Of a stretch of DNA of 23,017 bases, positions 1-7,392 are shown piece by piece (position 1 is the first letter of the stretch; every line of letters begins with the position of its first letter). The notes under the pieces were generated by a model. That model was given only the letters and a program-made list of their open reading frames with translations, was not told where the DNA came from and ran no database searches. Both the position numbers and the translations under genes were made by a program. Source of the DNA: Clostridium sp. CAG:433 (lineage in GTDB: Bacteria > Bacillota_I > Bacilli_A > RF39 > UBA660); contig FR893541.1 of the NCBI GenBank assembly GCA_000433675.1, positions 1-23,017 of the forward strand. The letters run 5' to 3'.

Positions 1-140
1 GTTTTCTTAATTTCTAATTTATCTATTTTTATTTTAAGAATAAATTCAAGTAGTGCTTTTAATAAATCACTATTATTTGGATTTAAAAATACTTCTTTAA
101 ATGCTCTGTCATTTTTACATGTATAAAACTCTCTTTTCAT
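1..140 (-). CDS. Rpn-family PD-(D/E)XK nuclease/putative transposase, N-terminal fragment
   Basis: This is the first 46 codons of a gene that runs off the left edge. The start ATG at 138-140 is preceded by a clear AAAGGAG ribosome site. The peptide opens MKREFYTCKNDRAFKEVF and continues with LNPNNSDLLKALLEFIL, the usual N-terminus of the Rpn (recombination-promoting nuclease, 'putative transposase') family. Those proteins carry a PD-(D/E)XK nuclease domain, linked experimentally to RecA-independent recombination in E. coli. The catalytic residues lie outside the window, so activity cannot be judged. The gene has its own likely promoter and is separated from glyS by a terminator. Confidence 0.6.
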   Translation of the reverse strand, partial: MKREFYTCKNDRAFKEVFLNPNNSDLLKALLEFILKIKIDKLEIKK

Positions 141-164
141 ACATTTTCTCCTTTCTAAAGTGGT

Positions 165-193
165 AGTTTAACATATGAAAAATTTATAATCAA
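165..193 (-). promoter_or_regulatory. Promoter of the Rpn-type gene
   Basis: On the minus strand a TTGATT -35 (188-193) and a TAAACT -10 (165-170) are separated by 17 bases. TG precedes the -10 by one base (extended -10). It lies 25 bases upstream of the start codon, and no other promoter is needed because glyS ends in a terminator. Confidence 0.5.
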
Positions 194-228
194 AGCACAA
201 AAAATCCATTTTCAAAGCATTTTTAATT

Positions 229-290
229 CAAAAATTCAATTTTTGTTTAAATAAAAATATAATTTTTGAATGTTTTTTTATGCAAAAATT
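229..290. repeat. Four copies of an 8-base CAAAAATT/AATTTTTG element
   Basis: CAAAAATT occurs at 229-236 and 283-290, and its complement AATTTTTG at 238-245 and 261-268. The first pair forms a tight palindrome around one base, and the outer pair frames a T-rich centre. The base composition makes chance occurrence possible. Confidence 0.35.
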
Positions 291-310
291 AAAATTTGGT
301 ACAAATAAAT

Positions 311-341
311 AAAAAAAAGATATTTGTTAAAATACCTTTTT
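311..341 (-). terminator. Intrinsic terminator of glyS
   Basis: The minus-strand RNA forms a 12-pair stem (330-341 with 314-325, one G-U pair) with a 4-base loop, followed by a run of U. The stem begins at the stop codon (340-342) of glyS. Confidence 0.75.
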
Positions 342-1710
342 AAAATTCTATTTCATCATTTATATAATCTACTATTTCATCTACATTTAAAGTAATTTGT
401 GCCATTGTATCTCTATCTCTTACTGTAACAACTCCATTATTAATTGTTTCATCATCAATAGTTATACAAAATGGTGTACCAATAGCATCTTCTCTTCTAT
501 ATCTTTTACCAATGTTACCAGTTTCATCATAAGTACACATAAAATGTTTACTAAGCATTCTATATATTTCTTCTGCTTTTTCTTTATGGAATTTTTTAAC
601 AAGTGGTAAAACTGCAACTTTATATGGTGCTAAATAAGGCATCAATCTCATTACTTCTCTTGTACTACCATCATCTAAAGTTTCTTCATCATATGCTTCA
701 CATAATACCGCAAGAACTGTTCTATCAAGTCCAACAGTAGATTCAACAACATATGGAATATATTTTTCATTTGTTTCAGGATCCAAATATTCCATTGATT
801 TTCCCGAATACTCTTGATGTTGACTCAAATCATAATTTGTTCTATCATGTGTACCATTTATTTCACCAAAACCAAATGGGAACTTATATTCTATATCACA
901 GGCTGCTGAGGCATAAAAAACTAATTTATCATGATCGTGAAATCTTAATTTTTCTTCAGGTAATCCTAAATCCATAAAGAATTTTTTTGCATATTCTTTA
1001 TAATGTTCATATATTGGCATATCTTCACCTGGTTTACAAAATAATTGATGTTCCATTTGTTCAAATTCAATTGTTCTGAATGTAAAATTACCTGGTGTAA
1101 TTTCATTTCTAAATGCTTTACCTATTTGACCTATACCAAATGGCAACTTACTTCTTGTAGTTCTTTGAACATTTAAAAAGTTAACATATTCACCTTGGGC
1201 ATTTTCAGGTCTTAAATATACCTTACTTGTATCATCTTTTATGACACCTCTATTAGTTTCAAACATTAAGTTAAATTCTCTAATATCAGTAAAATTTGAT
1301 TTACCACAATTAGGACATTTTATATTGTTATCCCTAATATATTTTATCATTTCTTCGTCAGTCATAGTATCTGGTTTTACGTCATCTGTAAATCCTTCTA
1401 TTAAATGATCTGCTCTATGTCTTGTTTTACATTCTTTACAGTCAACTAATGGATCTGAAAATCCACCAACATGCCCGCTTGCTACCCAAACTCTTGGATG
1501 CATTAAGATAGCAGCATCAAGTTCATATGAGTTATCATTTTCTTGAATAAACCTTTTTCTCCAAGCATCCTTTACTGAATTTTTTAATCTACTACCAAGT
1601 GGTCCATAATCCCAAGTATTAGCAAGTCCTCCATATATTTCACTACCTTGAAATATAAATCCATATTGTTTACATACATTTACTATTTTATCCATAGTTA
1701 GATTTTCCAT
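340..1710 (-). CDS. glyS: Glycine--tRNA ligase, single-chain class II type
   Basis: Charges tRNA-Gly with glycine using ATP in the cytoplasm. At 456 residues it is the homodimeric eukaryote-like form (GlyQS of Staphylococcus and mollicutes), not the alpha/beta form of Bacillus. Visible features are the class II motif 2 (FRNEI near residue 200, then RTIEFEQME at 212-220), motif 3 (GLDRT at 327-331), and a Cys4 zinc knuckle from C91/C94 and C132/C135. The C-terminal anticodon-binding domain begins near residue 360 (YKVAVLPLVKK). The ATG has GGAG about 10 bases upstream. It lies 74 bases downstream of an unknown gene, and both follow a T-box leader whose bulge fits tRNA-Gly. In Bacillus relatives glyQS also follows recO, so the position is ancestral. 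Assignment is secure. Confidence 0.97.
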   Translation of the reverse strand: MENLTMDKIVNVCKQYGFIFQGSEIYGGLANTWDYGPLGSRLKNSVKDAWRKRFIQENDNSYELDAAILMHPRVWVASGHVGGFSDPLVDCKECKTRHRADHLIEGFTDDVKPDTMTDEEMIKYIRDNNIKCPNCGKSNFTDIREFNLMFETNRGVIKDDTSKVYLRPENAQGEYVNFLNVQRTTRSKLPFGIGQIGKAFRNEITPGNFTFRTIEFEQMEHQLFCKPGEDMPIYEHYKEYAKKFFMDLGLPEEKLRFHDHDKLVFYASAACDIEYKFPFGFGEINGTHDRTNYDLSQHQEYSGKSMEYLDPETNEKYIPYVVESTVGLDRTVLAVLCEAYDEETLDDGSTREVMRLMPYLAPYKVAVLPLVKKFHKEKAEEIYRMLSKHFMCTYDETGNIGKRYRREDAIGTPFCITIDDETINNGVVTVRDRDTMAQITLNVDEIVDYINDEIEF

Positions 1711-1784
1711 ATTATTTCATCTCCATCTCTATTATTATATTATTATTTATATTTTCCTTTATATTGCAAAAGGATTAATATCAG

Positions 1785-2561
1785 TTATTTTAATTCTAAA
1801 CAAAGTTGTTTATTTTCTTCTTTTCTTATAAATTCATTATGTTCTTTTGCCATATCTTCATATTTTCTACATAAATATTCTGGAAGTTCTATTACCCTAT
1901 CACCATCACTAAAACCATATTTTAATTCGTAATAATTCCAAATCAACTTTATAGTATTAGGATTATTATTAATAAATTCTTTTAAATATTCATCTAAAAA
2001 ATCTAAATCAAATTTTGATATTTTTTTATGATGTATTTCCATTAGATTTAAATGTACTGCTTCCGCCACATTTTCTAAATCGTAAGGTTTAGTTATATAA
2101 TGTATCCCATAAGATGATTCACTATTAAAATTTCTGAACGAATGATCTACATAGCCTGTAGCAATTTGAATCAAATTTTTATCTGATACTTTATCTAAAA
2201 ATTTTAATCGATCATTTTGGTATTTGTCTAATATTAAATTTAATATATTTAAATATTTCTTTGATAAATTAATAACTAAATGTCTGTCTGAAGTGCTTGA
2301 AACAATTATTTCTCCTCCATTTTGTTTTATTGAACGTATTGTATTATTTCTCAAAAAGTACTTAGTAATTTCTTCTATTTTTTCTTCATCATTTAAACCA
2401 TCAATTGTATCCGTTATATCTGGTGTTGAAGTTTTTAATAGTTCCATATTCTTATACTTTTCATCTGGTATTGCACTAATTACTACTTTCCCATCTTTTT
2501 CTTTCATTCTAATTTTCTTATACATATTAGAATTAAGATGTTTCTTACCAATATATTTCAT
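1785..2561 (-). CDS. Unknown protein encoded between the T-box leader and glyS
   Basis: A 258-residue soluble, charged protein that I do not recognise. No signal peptide, membrane span or catalytic signature is visible. The ATG is preceded by GGGGGTG at good spacing. The N-terminal 60 residues are lysine-rich (MKYIGKKHLNSNMYKKIRMK), the middle (about 60-125) is mixed alpha/beta-like, and the C-terminal half looks helical and acidic. A YELKYGF segment falls near residue 212. It is the first gene downstream of the T-box, so its expression should rise when tRNA-Gly is uncharged, together with glyS. That suggests a role connected to glycine supply or starvation, or simply an insertion into the recO-glyS interval. 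Function is unassigned. Confidence 0.75.
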   Translation of the reverse strand: MKYIGKKHLNSNMYKKIRMKEKDGKVVISAIPDEKYKNMELLKTSTPDITDTIDGLNDEEKIEEITKYFLRNNTIRSIKQNGGEIIVSSTSDRHLVINLSKKYLNILNLILDKYQNDRLKFLDKVSDKNLIQIATGYVDHSFRNFNSESSYGIHYITKPYDLENVAEAVHLNLMEIHHKKISKFDLDFLDEYLKEFINNNPNTIKLIWNYYELKYGFSDGDRVIELPEYLCRKYEDMAKEHNEFIRKEENKQLCLELK

Positions 2562-2576
2562 ATAACACCCCCGTAA

Positions 2577-2716
2577 ATTAAAAGATGATTCTTTATAATT
2601 TGTAAGGACTCAAAAATTATGAGCGGTTCCACCTTACTTATTCTTTAATAAGAATCATCTTTAGGTTATATAGCTGTTTAAGTTTCCACACTTAGTCATC
2701 GCTTTCTTTATCAAAC
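2577..2716 (-). promoter_or_regulatory. T-box riboswitch leader, probably glycine-specific
   Basis: The minus strand carries the T-box core AAGGTGGAACCGC. It folds as an antiterminator: stem GTAAGG (2632-2637) with CCTTAC (2602-2607), a bulge with TGGAACC (2625-2631), and an upper stem CTCA/TGAG. The bulge reads TGGA, which would pair with a tRNA end UCCA; bacterial tRNA-Gly has U at the discriminator position. A small hairpin (2637-2652) precedes it. A 13-pair perfect helix joins 2650-2662 to 2581-2593 and is followed by a U-rich stretch. The leader is short: only about 75 bases separate the likely transcription start from the antiterminator, less than a usual Stem I. GGA in a small hairpin loop is a possible specifier but is not proven. 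Confidence 0.82.
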
Positions 2717-2718
2717 TC

Positions 2719-2727
2719 ATTATAACA
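2719..2727 (-). promoter_or_regulatory. Extended -10 promoter of the T-box transcript
   Basis: Perfect TATAAT at 2719-2724 preceded by TGT (extended -10). The -35 region at 17 bases (ATACAT) is poor. It falls just after the recO stop codon, and transcription would start near 2712, defining the short leader. Confidence 0.6.
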
Positions 2728-2737
2728 TATTTTATTT

Positions 2738-3475
2738 TTATATGTATACATTTTTTATCGATTTTAAGAAATTTTTACTTTTTAAATAAAGCCCACTATA
2801 TCTATCATAGTATTCATTTATAAAATCATCTATCTCTTTTCTTGTATTATTTGATAATTTTATTTTACTTATTTTAGATATATCTACATGATAAAGTTTT
2901 CTTAAAACATTTATTGTTTTCTTATCTACTATTTTTTCATTTGTATGACAGTTTGCACATACAAATCCACCCTTACTAGTAGAAACTGTAATAGCACTAG
3001 GTCTTCCGCATACTGCGCATGAGTCAAGTACAGGTTTTATACCTAAATAATCTAAATATTTAAGTTCTAGTATATTTGTTATTATTATTGGATCATACCC
3101 ATCTTCTATTTTCAGTAGAGTTTCTTCTAATAACTCAAATATATCTTTTTCATTAGTTTGTTTTAAAACCTGAGAAGTAAGTTCTAGTAAAAATGAAGCA
3201 TAACTTATTTTTAATAAATCTTTTTTTATTTCAGTAAAAGGATTTATTACATCTGCGCATACTAAAGTAGATAATTTTCCTTTTTTGTAATATATTTGGA
3301 AAATTGCATAGGTTAATTTTGTTGTTACACTTCTAATGGGACTTTTAATTGATTTAGCACCTTTTGCGATTACACTAATTATTCCATATTCTTCTGTAAA
3401 TATATTTAAAAGTTTACTTGTTTCGCTATATGCATTTTCACTAATTACTATTCCTTTTACTTTCGTTATCTCCAA
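2738..3475 (-). CDS. recO: DNA repair protein RecO
   Basis: RecO loads RecA onto SSB-coated single-stranded DNA in the RecFOR recombination pathway. The 245-residue protein has the N-terminal OB-fold opening (VKGIVISENAYSETSKLLNIFTEEYG), the helical middle, and the zinc site of Gram-positive RecO formed by CAVCGRPS and CANCHTN (about residues 153-177). Translation appears to begin at TTG (3473-3475), with AAAGGAAG about 9 bases upstream; no in-frame ATG fits the family N-terminus. Its first 35 bases overlap the end of yqzL. It is the last gene of a tight operon with era and yqzL, as in Bacillus. No terminator follows, so transcripts may read into the T-box leader. Confidence 0.95.
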   Translation of the reverse strand: MEITKVKGIVISENAYSETSKLLNIFTEEYGIISVIAKGAKSIKSPIRSVTTKLTYAIFQIYYKKGKLSTLVCADVINPFTEIKKDLLKISYASFLLELTSQVLKQTNEKDIFELLEETLLKIEDGYDPIIITNILELKYLDYLGIKPVLDSCAVCGRPSAITVSTSKGGFVCANCHTNEKIVDKKTINVLRKLYHVDISKISKIKLSNNTRKEIDDFINEYYDRYSGLYLKSKNFLKSIKNVYI

Positions 3476-3572
3476 GATACTCTACTTCCTTTTCTTGCAT
3501 TTCTTTAAATTTTAAGAAATATTCTATTTTTCCTGTCATTTTAAATAAAGACCAAACATCATTCTTATTCAT
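3441..3572 (-). CDS. yqzL: YqzL-like small protein between era and recO
   Basis: A 43-codon gene starting with ATG at 3570-3572 behind AGGTGA and ending with TAG at 3441-3443, in a different frame from recO, which it overlaps by 35 bases. The peptide begins MNKNDVWSLFKMTGKIEYFL followed by KFKEM. It resembles Bacillus YqzL (aromatic-x-x-F-x-x-TG-x-I-x-x-YL-x-FKE), which sits at exactly this place between era and recO. Its function is unknown in any organism as far as I know. Both the position and the motif support it as a real gene. Confidence 0.82.
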   Translation of the reverse strand: MNKNDVWSLFKMTGKIEYFLKFKEMQEKEVEYLGDNESKRNSN

Positions 3573-3610
3573 ATTATCACCTATTTATATAATGATGCCT
3601 TTAAAAATTT

Positions 3611-4492
3611 TTATTCATTATTAAACCCAAATTCTGCTAAATATTTATCTTTTTCTCTCCAGTTATTAACTGTCTTAACAAATAATTCAAGATATACTTT
3701 TTTACCTACTAATTCTTCTATATCTTTTCTTGCTTCTATTCCTATTTCTTTTATCATAGAGCCAGAATGACCTACAAGTATTCTTTTTATTCCTTCTCTT
3801 TCAACTATTATAAGTACATTAATATGAATACTATTTTTTTCTTCTTTATATTTTTCAAGTACACATGTTACTGCATGTGGTACTTCTTCATGAGTTAAAT
3901 TAAGTACTTTTTCTCTAACTATTTCTGATACCATAAAGTTAATACTTTTATCTGTATAATAATCTTCACTATAGTATCTTTCACCTTCATCTAAATACTT
4001 TTTAATTGTTTTTATTAAATCATCAATATTATCTTTCTTTAAAGCTGATATTGGAATAATTTCTTTAAAATCAAATAACTTATTATATTCTTCAATCATT
4101 GGAAATAAATTTTCTTTTTTTATTCTATCTACTTTATTTAATATTAAAAATACATTAGAATCTACTTCTTTTAATTTTTCAAGTATAAATTTATCACCTT
4201 TACCTATTTTCTCTGTAGCATCCACCATAAATAATATAACATTAGTATCTTCAATCGAATAATAAGATTGAGAGTTCATATATTTACCTAATTTATGCAT
4301 TGGTTTATGAATACCTGGAGTATCTATAAATATTATTTGTGAATCATCATCATTATATATTCCTTGAATATTATTTCTTGTTGTATGTGCTTTATCTGAT
4401 ACAATTGCAACTTTACTACCAATAATGCTGTTAATTAATGTACTTTTACCAGCATTTGGTCTACCTACTATTGATACAAATCCTACTTTCAT
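3611..4492 (-). CDS. era: GTPase Era
   Basis: Era is an essential GTPase that binds the 3' end of 16S rRNA and supports maturation of the small ribosomal subunit. The 293-residue protein shows G1 GRPNAGKST (10-18), the switch threonines KAHTTRNN, G3 DTPG (57-60), G4 NKVD (119-122) and G5 SAL (149-151). A C-terminal KH domain follows, with GHSGSMIKEIG (about 241-251) as the RNA-binding loop. The ATG overlaps the cdd stop as ATGA, indicating translational coupling. The neighbours ybeY (16S rRNA processing) and cdd are the usual ones. Confidence 0.98.
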   Translation of the reverse strand: MKVGFVSIVGRPNAGKSTLINSIIGSKVAIVSDKAHTTRNNIQGIYNDDDSQIIFIDTPGIHKPMHKLGKYMNSQSYYSIEDTNVILFMVDATEKIGKGDKFILEKLKEVDSNVFLILNKVDRIKKENLFPMIEEYNKLFDFKEIIPISALKKDNIDDLIKTIKKYLDEGERYYSEDYYTDKSINFMVSEIVREKVLNLTHEEVPHAVTCVLEKYKEEKNSIHINVLIIVEREGIKRILVGHSGSMIKEIGIEARKDIEELVGKKVYLELFVKTVNNWREKDKYLAEFGFNNE

Positions 4493-4875
4493 TTTAAATC
4501 CTCTTCATCAAATGGATATGGACATAATTCTTCTACTGTATGAACTATTTCATCACCATTTGGATTCATTGCAATTATCATCTTATCTTTTTCAAAGAAT
4601 TCTTGAATAACTTGTCTACATATCATACAGCTCATACCAATTTTTTCATTATCACACATAACATACATTTTTTCAAAATCATGTTTTTTATATCCAGCAC
4701 TTATTGCAGATACAATTGCACTTCTTTCAGCACATATAGCGCCTCCATATGAAGCATTTTCTACATTTACTCCATTAAATTCTGTACCATCTTTCATTAA
4801 TGCGATAGCCGCTACTCTAAATTTAGAATAAGGACTATAACTATTATTTAATAACTCTAGTAATTTTTCTTTCAT
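4489..4875 (-). CDS. cdd: Cytidine deaminase
   Basis: Hydrolytic deamination of cytidine and deoxycytidine to uridine in pyrimidine salvage. The 128-residue homotetrameric form is typical. The zinc site is CAE (in GGAICAERSA, with the catalytic Glu) plus CMICRQVI, giving three Cys ligands as in B. subtilis Cdd. The N-terminal substrate loop NVENASYG is intact. The start ATG has GGAG 12 bases upstream, within the last codons of ybeY one base away. The stop TGA overlaps the era start, so the three genes are probably co-translated. TGA as stop here argues against a recoded genome. Confidence 0.96.
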   Translation of the reverse strand: MKEKLLELLNNSYSPYSKFRVAAIALMKDGTEFNGVNVENASYGGAICAERSAIVSAISAGYKKHDFEKMYVMCDNEKIGMSCMICRQVIQEFFEKDKMIIAMNPNGDEIVHTVEELCPYPFDEEDLK

Positions 4876-4876
4876 A

Positions 4877-5314
4877 TTATCTATTTACTCCATATTCTTT
4901 TAATATTTCATTTTGAAGTGAAAACATTTTTATTTCATCTTCTTTTTCCATATGATCATATCCAAGTAAATGTAAAAAACCATGTACTGTCAAGAAAGAT
5001 AATTCTCTTTTTAAAGAATGACCATATTCTTCTGCTTGTGATTTTGCTTTATCTATTGAAATATAAATATCACCAAGTACTCTTACAAAAGAATTACAAG
5101 TTTCATCATCATTTAAAGCAAAACTAATTACATCTGTTTCTCTATCAATATTTCTATATGTTTTATTTATTTCATGTATTTTTTCATTATCTACTATAAT
5201 TACATTAAATTCAGAATCTTCTTCACCCATATATTTAGTCATAAATTTAATTAAATCTGGTAGCTCATCTATTTCTTTTAGTTTTTCATTTGTTTCATTA
5301 AATACTTCTGTCAT
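4877..5314 (-). CDS. ybeY: Endoribonuclease YbeY (rRNA maturation factor)
   Basis: Zinc-dependent endoribonuclease needed for processing the 3' end of 16S rRNA and for ribosome quality control. The hallmark HGFLHLLGYDH, with its three zinc-binding histidines, lies near the C-terminus. The family segment RNIDRETDVISFAL is present in the middle. I place the start at ATG 5312-5314 (MTEVFNETNEK) because GGGGGAT lies 6 bases upstream and the codon overlaps the VanZ stop as ATGA. A longer reading upstream has no ribosome site. The product is 145 residues, typical for the family. It sits before cdd and era as in Bacillus, without dgkA. Confidence 0.95.
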   Translation of the reverse strand: MTEVFNETNEKLKEIDELPDLIKFMTKYMGEEDSEFNVIIVDNEKIHEINKTYRNIDRETDVISFALNDDETCNSFVRVLGDIYISIDKAKSQAEEYGHSLKRELSFLTVHGFLHLLGYDHMEKEDEIKMFSLQNEILKEYGVNR

Positions 5315-5928
5315 CTTAAAATCCCCCATAATGAATAATTTGTATAAATCAAAAATATTATAACACATAATATTATAGTTAATATATTTTTAAATAAATC
5401 AGTTGAAAAAAACGCTGGTAAATGACTTTCTAAAGTGTCACATATAATAAATATTAAATATCCTATAAATCCACCTGCAACATTTAATATAATATCATCT
5501 ATATCAAATGTTCTTCCAATTTTTAATTGTGTGTACTCTATTACACCTGATGTAACTAATGATATAAATAATATTGGCGTTACCTTTCTTGTTTTCATTA
5601 TATATGAAACAAAAAGACCAAATGGTACAAATAAAAGTATATTACCAAGTATATTTCTCATAAATACTTTTGATCCGACCTTATATCTTAGTATTTCCTT
5701 AAATGGGATAAAATTATTCGTTCCATAATTTACATCTTGGAATGTTACTACATAAAATAAAAGCATCGCATAAATTAAAAAGGCAAGCATAAATAATTCT
5801 TTATAAAGTACAAATTTATCTTTATGCACTACTAAATATGTTATTCTGATTGTTACTATTACTACTGTAAATATTAAAAGCATTGGCCAGTTATTACTAA
5901 CGGCATCCTTTAGTGTTTGTTCTATCAT
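5311..5928 (-). CDS. VanZ-like membrane protein
   Basis: A 205-residue integral membrane protein of the VanZ-like family. It has about five hydrophobic segments, the conserved loop NFIPFKEILRY (after the second or third span) and the motifs NILLFVPFGLF and RTFDIDDIILNVAGG typical of the family. VanZ itself gives low-level teicoplanin resistance, but most homologues have no known substrate or activity. It overlaps ybeY by 4 bases (ATGA) and follows yqfD by 14 bases, so it belongs to the operon. It occupies the place where Bacillus has phoH, pgpH and dgkA. The start has GGAG 9 bases upstream. A role in lipid or envelope physiology is inference. Confidence 0.88.
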   Translation of the reverse strand: MIEQTLKDAVSNNWPMLLIFTVVIVTIRITYLVVHKDKFVLYKELFMLAFLIYAMLLFYVVTFQDVNYGTNNFIPFKEILRYKVGSKVFMRNILGNILLFVPFGLFVSYIMKTRKVTPILFISLVTSGVIEYTQLKIGRTFDIDDIILNVAGGFIGYLIFIICDTLESHLPAFFSTDLFKNILTIILCVIIFLIYTNYSLWGILR

Positions 5929-5942
5929 TTTATTACTCCTTA

Positions 5943-7088
5943 CTATTCTTCTGTTATAGGCTCTATTTTTTCTTCTTTCCCTATTTCTTCATAACATGTT
6001 ATAAACATATCTAATACTATTTTACTATCTTTTTGATAAAAATTCAAAGTTTTTTCATCAAGTATGTACTCATCTTTATCAAGTGATTGTAAAATCTTTT
6101 CTTTTACCTTGTCCTTAGCCTTTGTTTTTGCTTCGTTTATGTTATAAGTATCATTTATAATTTTTATTTCTTTTTGATTTTCTATTCCAACTTCAAATGG
6201 TACTAATCTATTTTTTAAACTAAAAATTTTCTTTCTTTCAAAGTTTTTATATTTTTTTCGTGAAATATAATCTTTTCCTATTTTTATATAAAAACTTCTT
6301 TTATTATTATTTGTATATTTTTTCTCAGTATACTTTAAAGGAAACTCTATAGATACATCATACCATACTTCTGCATAAACTTTTCCTTTAGCATGAACAT
6401 ATTTTTTTACTTCTTCATCTTTTGTTATCGCACCACTTATTATTACATCACCTTTATTTACATAAGTATTAGGTTCTACCATTTTTAATCCATCTTCAGC
6501 ATATATTTTTTTTATTACACCTGATTTTTTCGCAACAATATTTGTATACTCAGTACTTACATTATTACTTTGTTTTTTTCTTTCAACAATTTTTACCTCA
6601 TATTTAGTACCAATATCAGTTATTTCTATCCATTCAATACTATCTTTATATTTATCTGTAATTTTCTTTTTTATTTTTTCTATAGAATCATACGATTTTT
6701 TTAAATGATATTTTTTTATTCCATAACTATCTAATTCTTTAATTATTTTTTCGTTTAAATCTTTATTCATACTTATTATGTTTACACTAAAAATTGTATT
6801 TGATAAATAAATTAAAAATAAAAGACCAAGTATTGCCATTATTATAAATACTTTATTTTTATTTAATTCTTCTTTAAATTTTAAATACCCTTCATTATTT
6901 ATTATGGTAAGAGTATATATTGATTTTATTTTATTTAAATTTTCATAGTCTTTACTATTTATTTTAATTATTATTTCTTTATTTGATATTCTTTCTATTT
7001 TTAAAAGGTTAATATTATTTTTTTTACATCTAAGAATAAATTTTTCTATTATTTTTCCTTCTACTTTTATTATTAAATAACTATTCAT
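5943..7088 (-). CDS. yqfD: Sporulation protein YqfD (stage IV family)
   Basis: YqfD is a membrane protein made in the mother cell under sigma-E control in Bacillus and conserved among spore formers; its biochemical role is unknown. The ~381-residue protein has a small N-terminal domain (MNSYLIIKVEGKIIEKFI), one strong transmembrane span near residues 83-103 (KVFIIMAILGLLFLIYLSNT), and a long extracytoplasmic part with YTNIVAKKSGVIKKIYAEDG and VNKGDVIISG, typical of the family. I chose ATG 7086-7088 because GAGGGAG precedes it by 4 bases; this start overlaps the yqfC stop by 8 bases. Paired with yqfC as in all spore formers. Its presence argues that the organism sporulates. Confidence 0.93.
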   Translation of the reverse strand: MNSYLIIKVEGKIIEKFILRCKKNNINLLKIERISNKEIIIKINSKDYENLNKIKSIYTLTIINNEGYLKFKEELNKNKVFIIMAILGLLFLIYLSNTIFSVNIISMNKDLNEKIIKELDSYGIKKYHLKKSYDSIEKIKKKITDKYKDSIEWIEITDIGTKYEVKIVERKKQSNNVSTEYTNIVAKKSGVIKKIYAEDGLKMVEPNTYVNKGDVIISGAITKDEEVKKYVHAKGKVYAEVWYDVSIEFPLKYTEKKYTNNNKRSFYIKIGKDYISRKKYKNFERKKIFSLKNRLVPFEVGIENQKEIKIINDTYNINEAKTKAKDKVKEKILQSLDKDEYILDEKTLNFYQKDSKIVLDMFITCYEEIGKEEKIEPITEE

Positions 7089-7332
7089 TTTCTCCCTCAA
7101 AAATAATTTCATTATAATTTCCAAGTATTAGTACTTCACTGCTTAACATTTTGTTAATAGAAAGATTTTTCCCTTTAATAGTTATTTTTTCTTTATTATT
7201 ATATATAACTATTTCATAGTTTTCTATTTTTCCTATATTAGTAAAATTTTCAATATCTATCATATTTTTCTTAATAGTTATTTTAAATTCTTTTTGATAT
7301 ATATAGTTTCTTAAGTTACTAGTATGCTTCAT
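7081..7332 (-). CDS. yqfC: Sporulation protein YqfC
   Basis: A small protein (83 residues) of the YqfC family, always upstream of yqfD and sigma-E dependent in Bacillus; function unknown. The core NMIDIENFTNIGKIENYEIV, followed by NKEKITIKGKNLSI and EVLILG, matches the family's predicted all-beta fold. The ATG at 7330-7332 has AGGGTG 9 bases upstream; an in-frame GTG further up is itself part of that ribosome site and is unlikely as a start. A CATATAAT element lies 21 bases upstream (7353-7360) and may be its promoter. Confidence 0.87.
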   Translation of the reverse strand: MKHTSNLRNYIYQKEFKITIKKNMIDIENFTNIGKIENYEIVIYNNKEKITIKGKNLSINKMLSSEVLILGNYNEIIFEGENE

Positions 7333-7352
7333 AAACAATATCACCCTAGTAA

Positions 7353-7360
7353 ATTATATG
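7353..7360 (-). promoter_or_regulatory. Possible -10 element of the yqfC operon
   Basis: CATATAAT followed by TTTACTAGGGTGAT. The same CATATAATTT is found before gerM. Sigma-E promoters end in CATACAHT, so this is one change away, but no -35 match is visible at the proper distance because that stretch belongs to the yqeY terminator. Confidence 0.3.
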
Positions 7361-7392
7361 AAAAAATATAAGACTTAAGACATCTTATATTT
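7361..7392 (-). terminator. Intrinsic terminator of rpsU-yqeY
   Basis: A perfect 10-pair stem (7383-7392 with 7364-7373), 9-base loop, then U-run. The yqeY stop codon (7385-7387) is inside the 5' arm. Confidence 0.8.

Noticed and set aside
2730..2750. ATGTATACAT palindrome at the end of recO as an operator
   Set aside because: It is short, lies in codons of recO, and such AT palindromes are common at this base composition.
5315..5368. Longer N-terminus for YbeY
   Set aside because: The extra 18 residues have no ribosome site, while the inner ATG has GGGGGAT and a coupled ATGA overlap.
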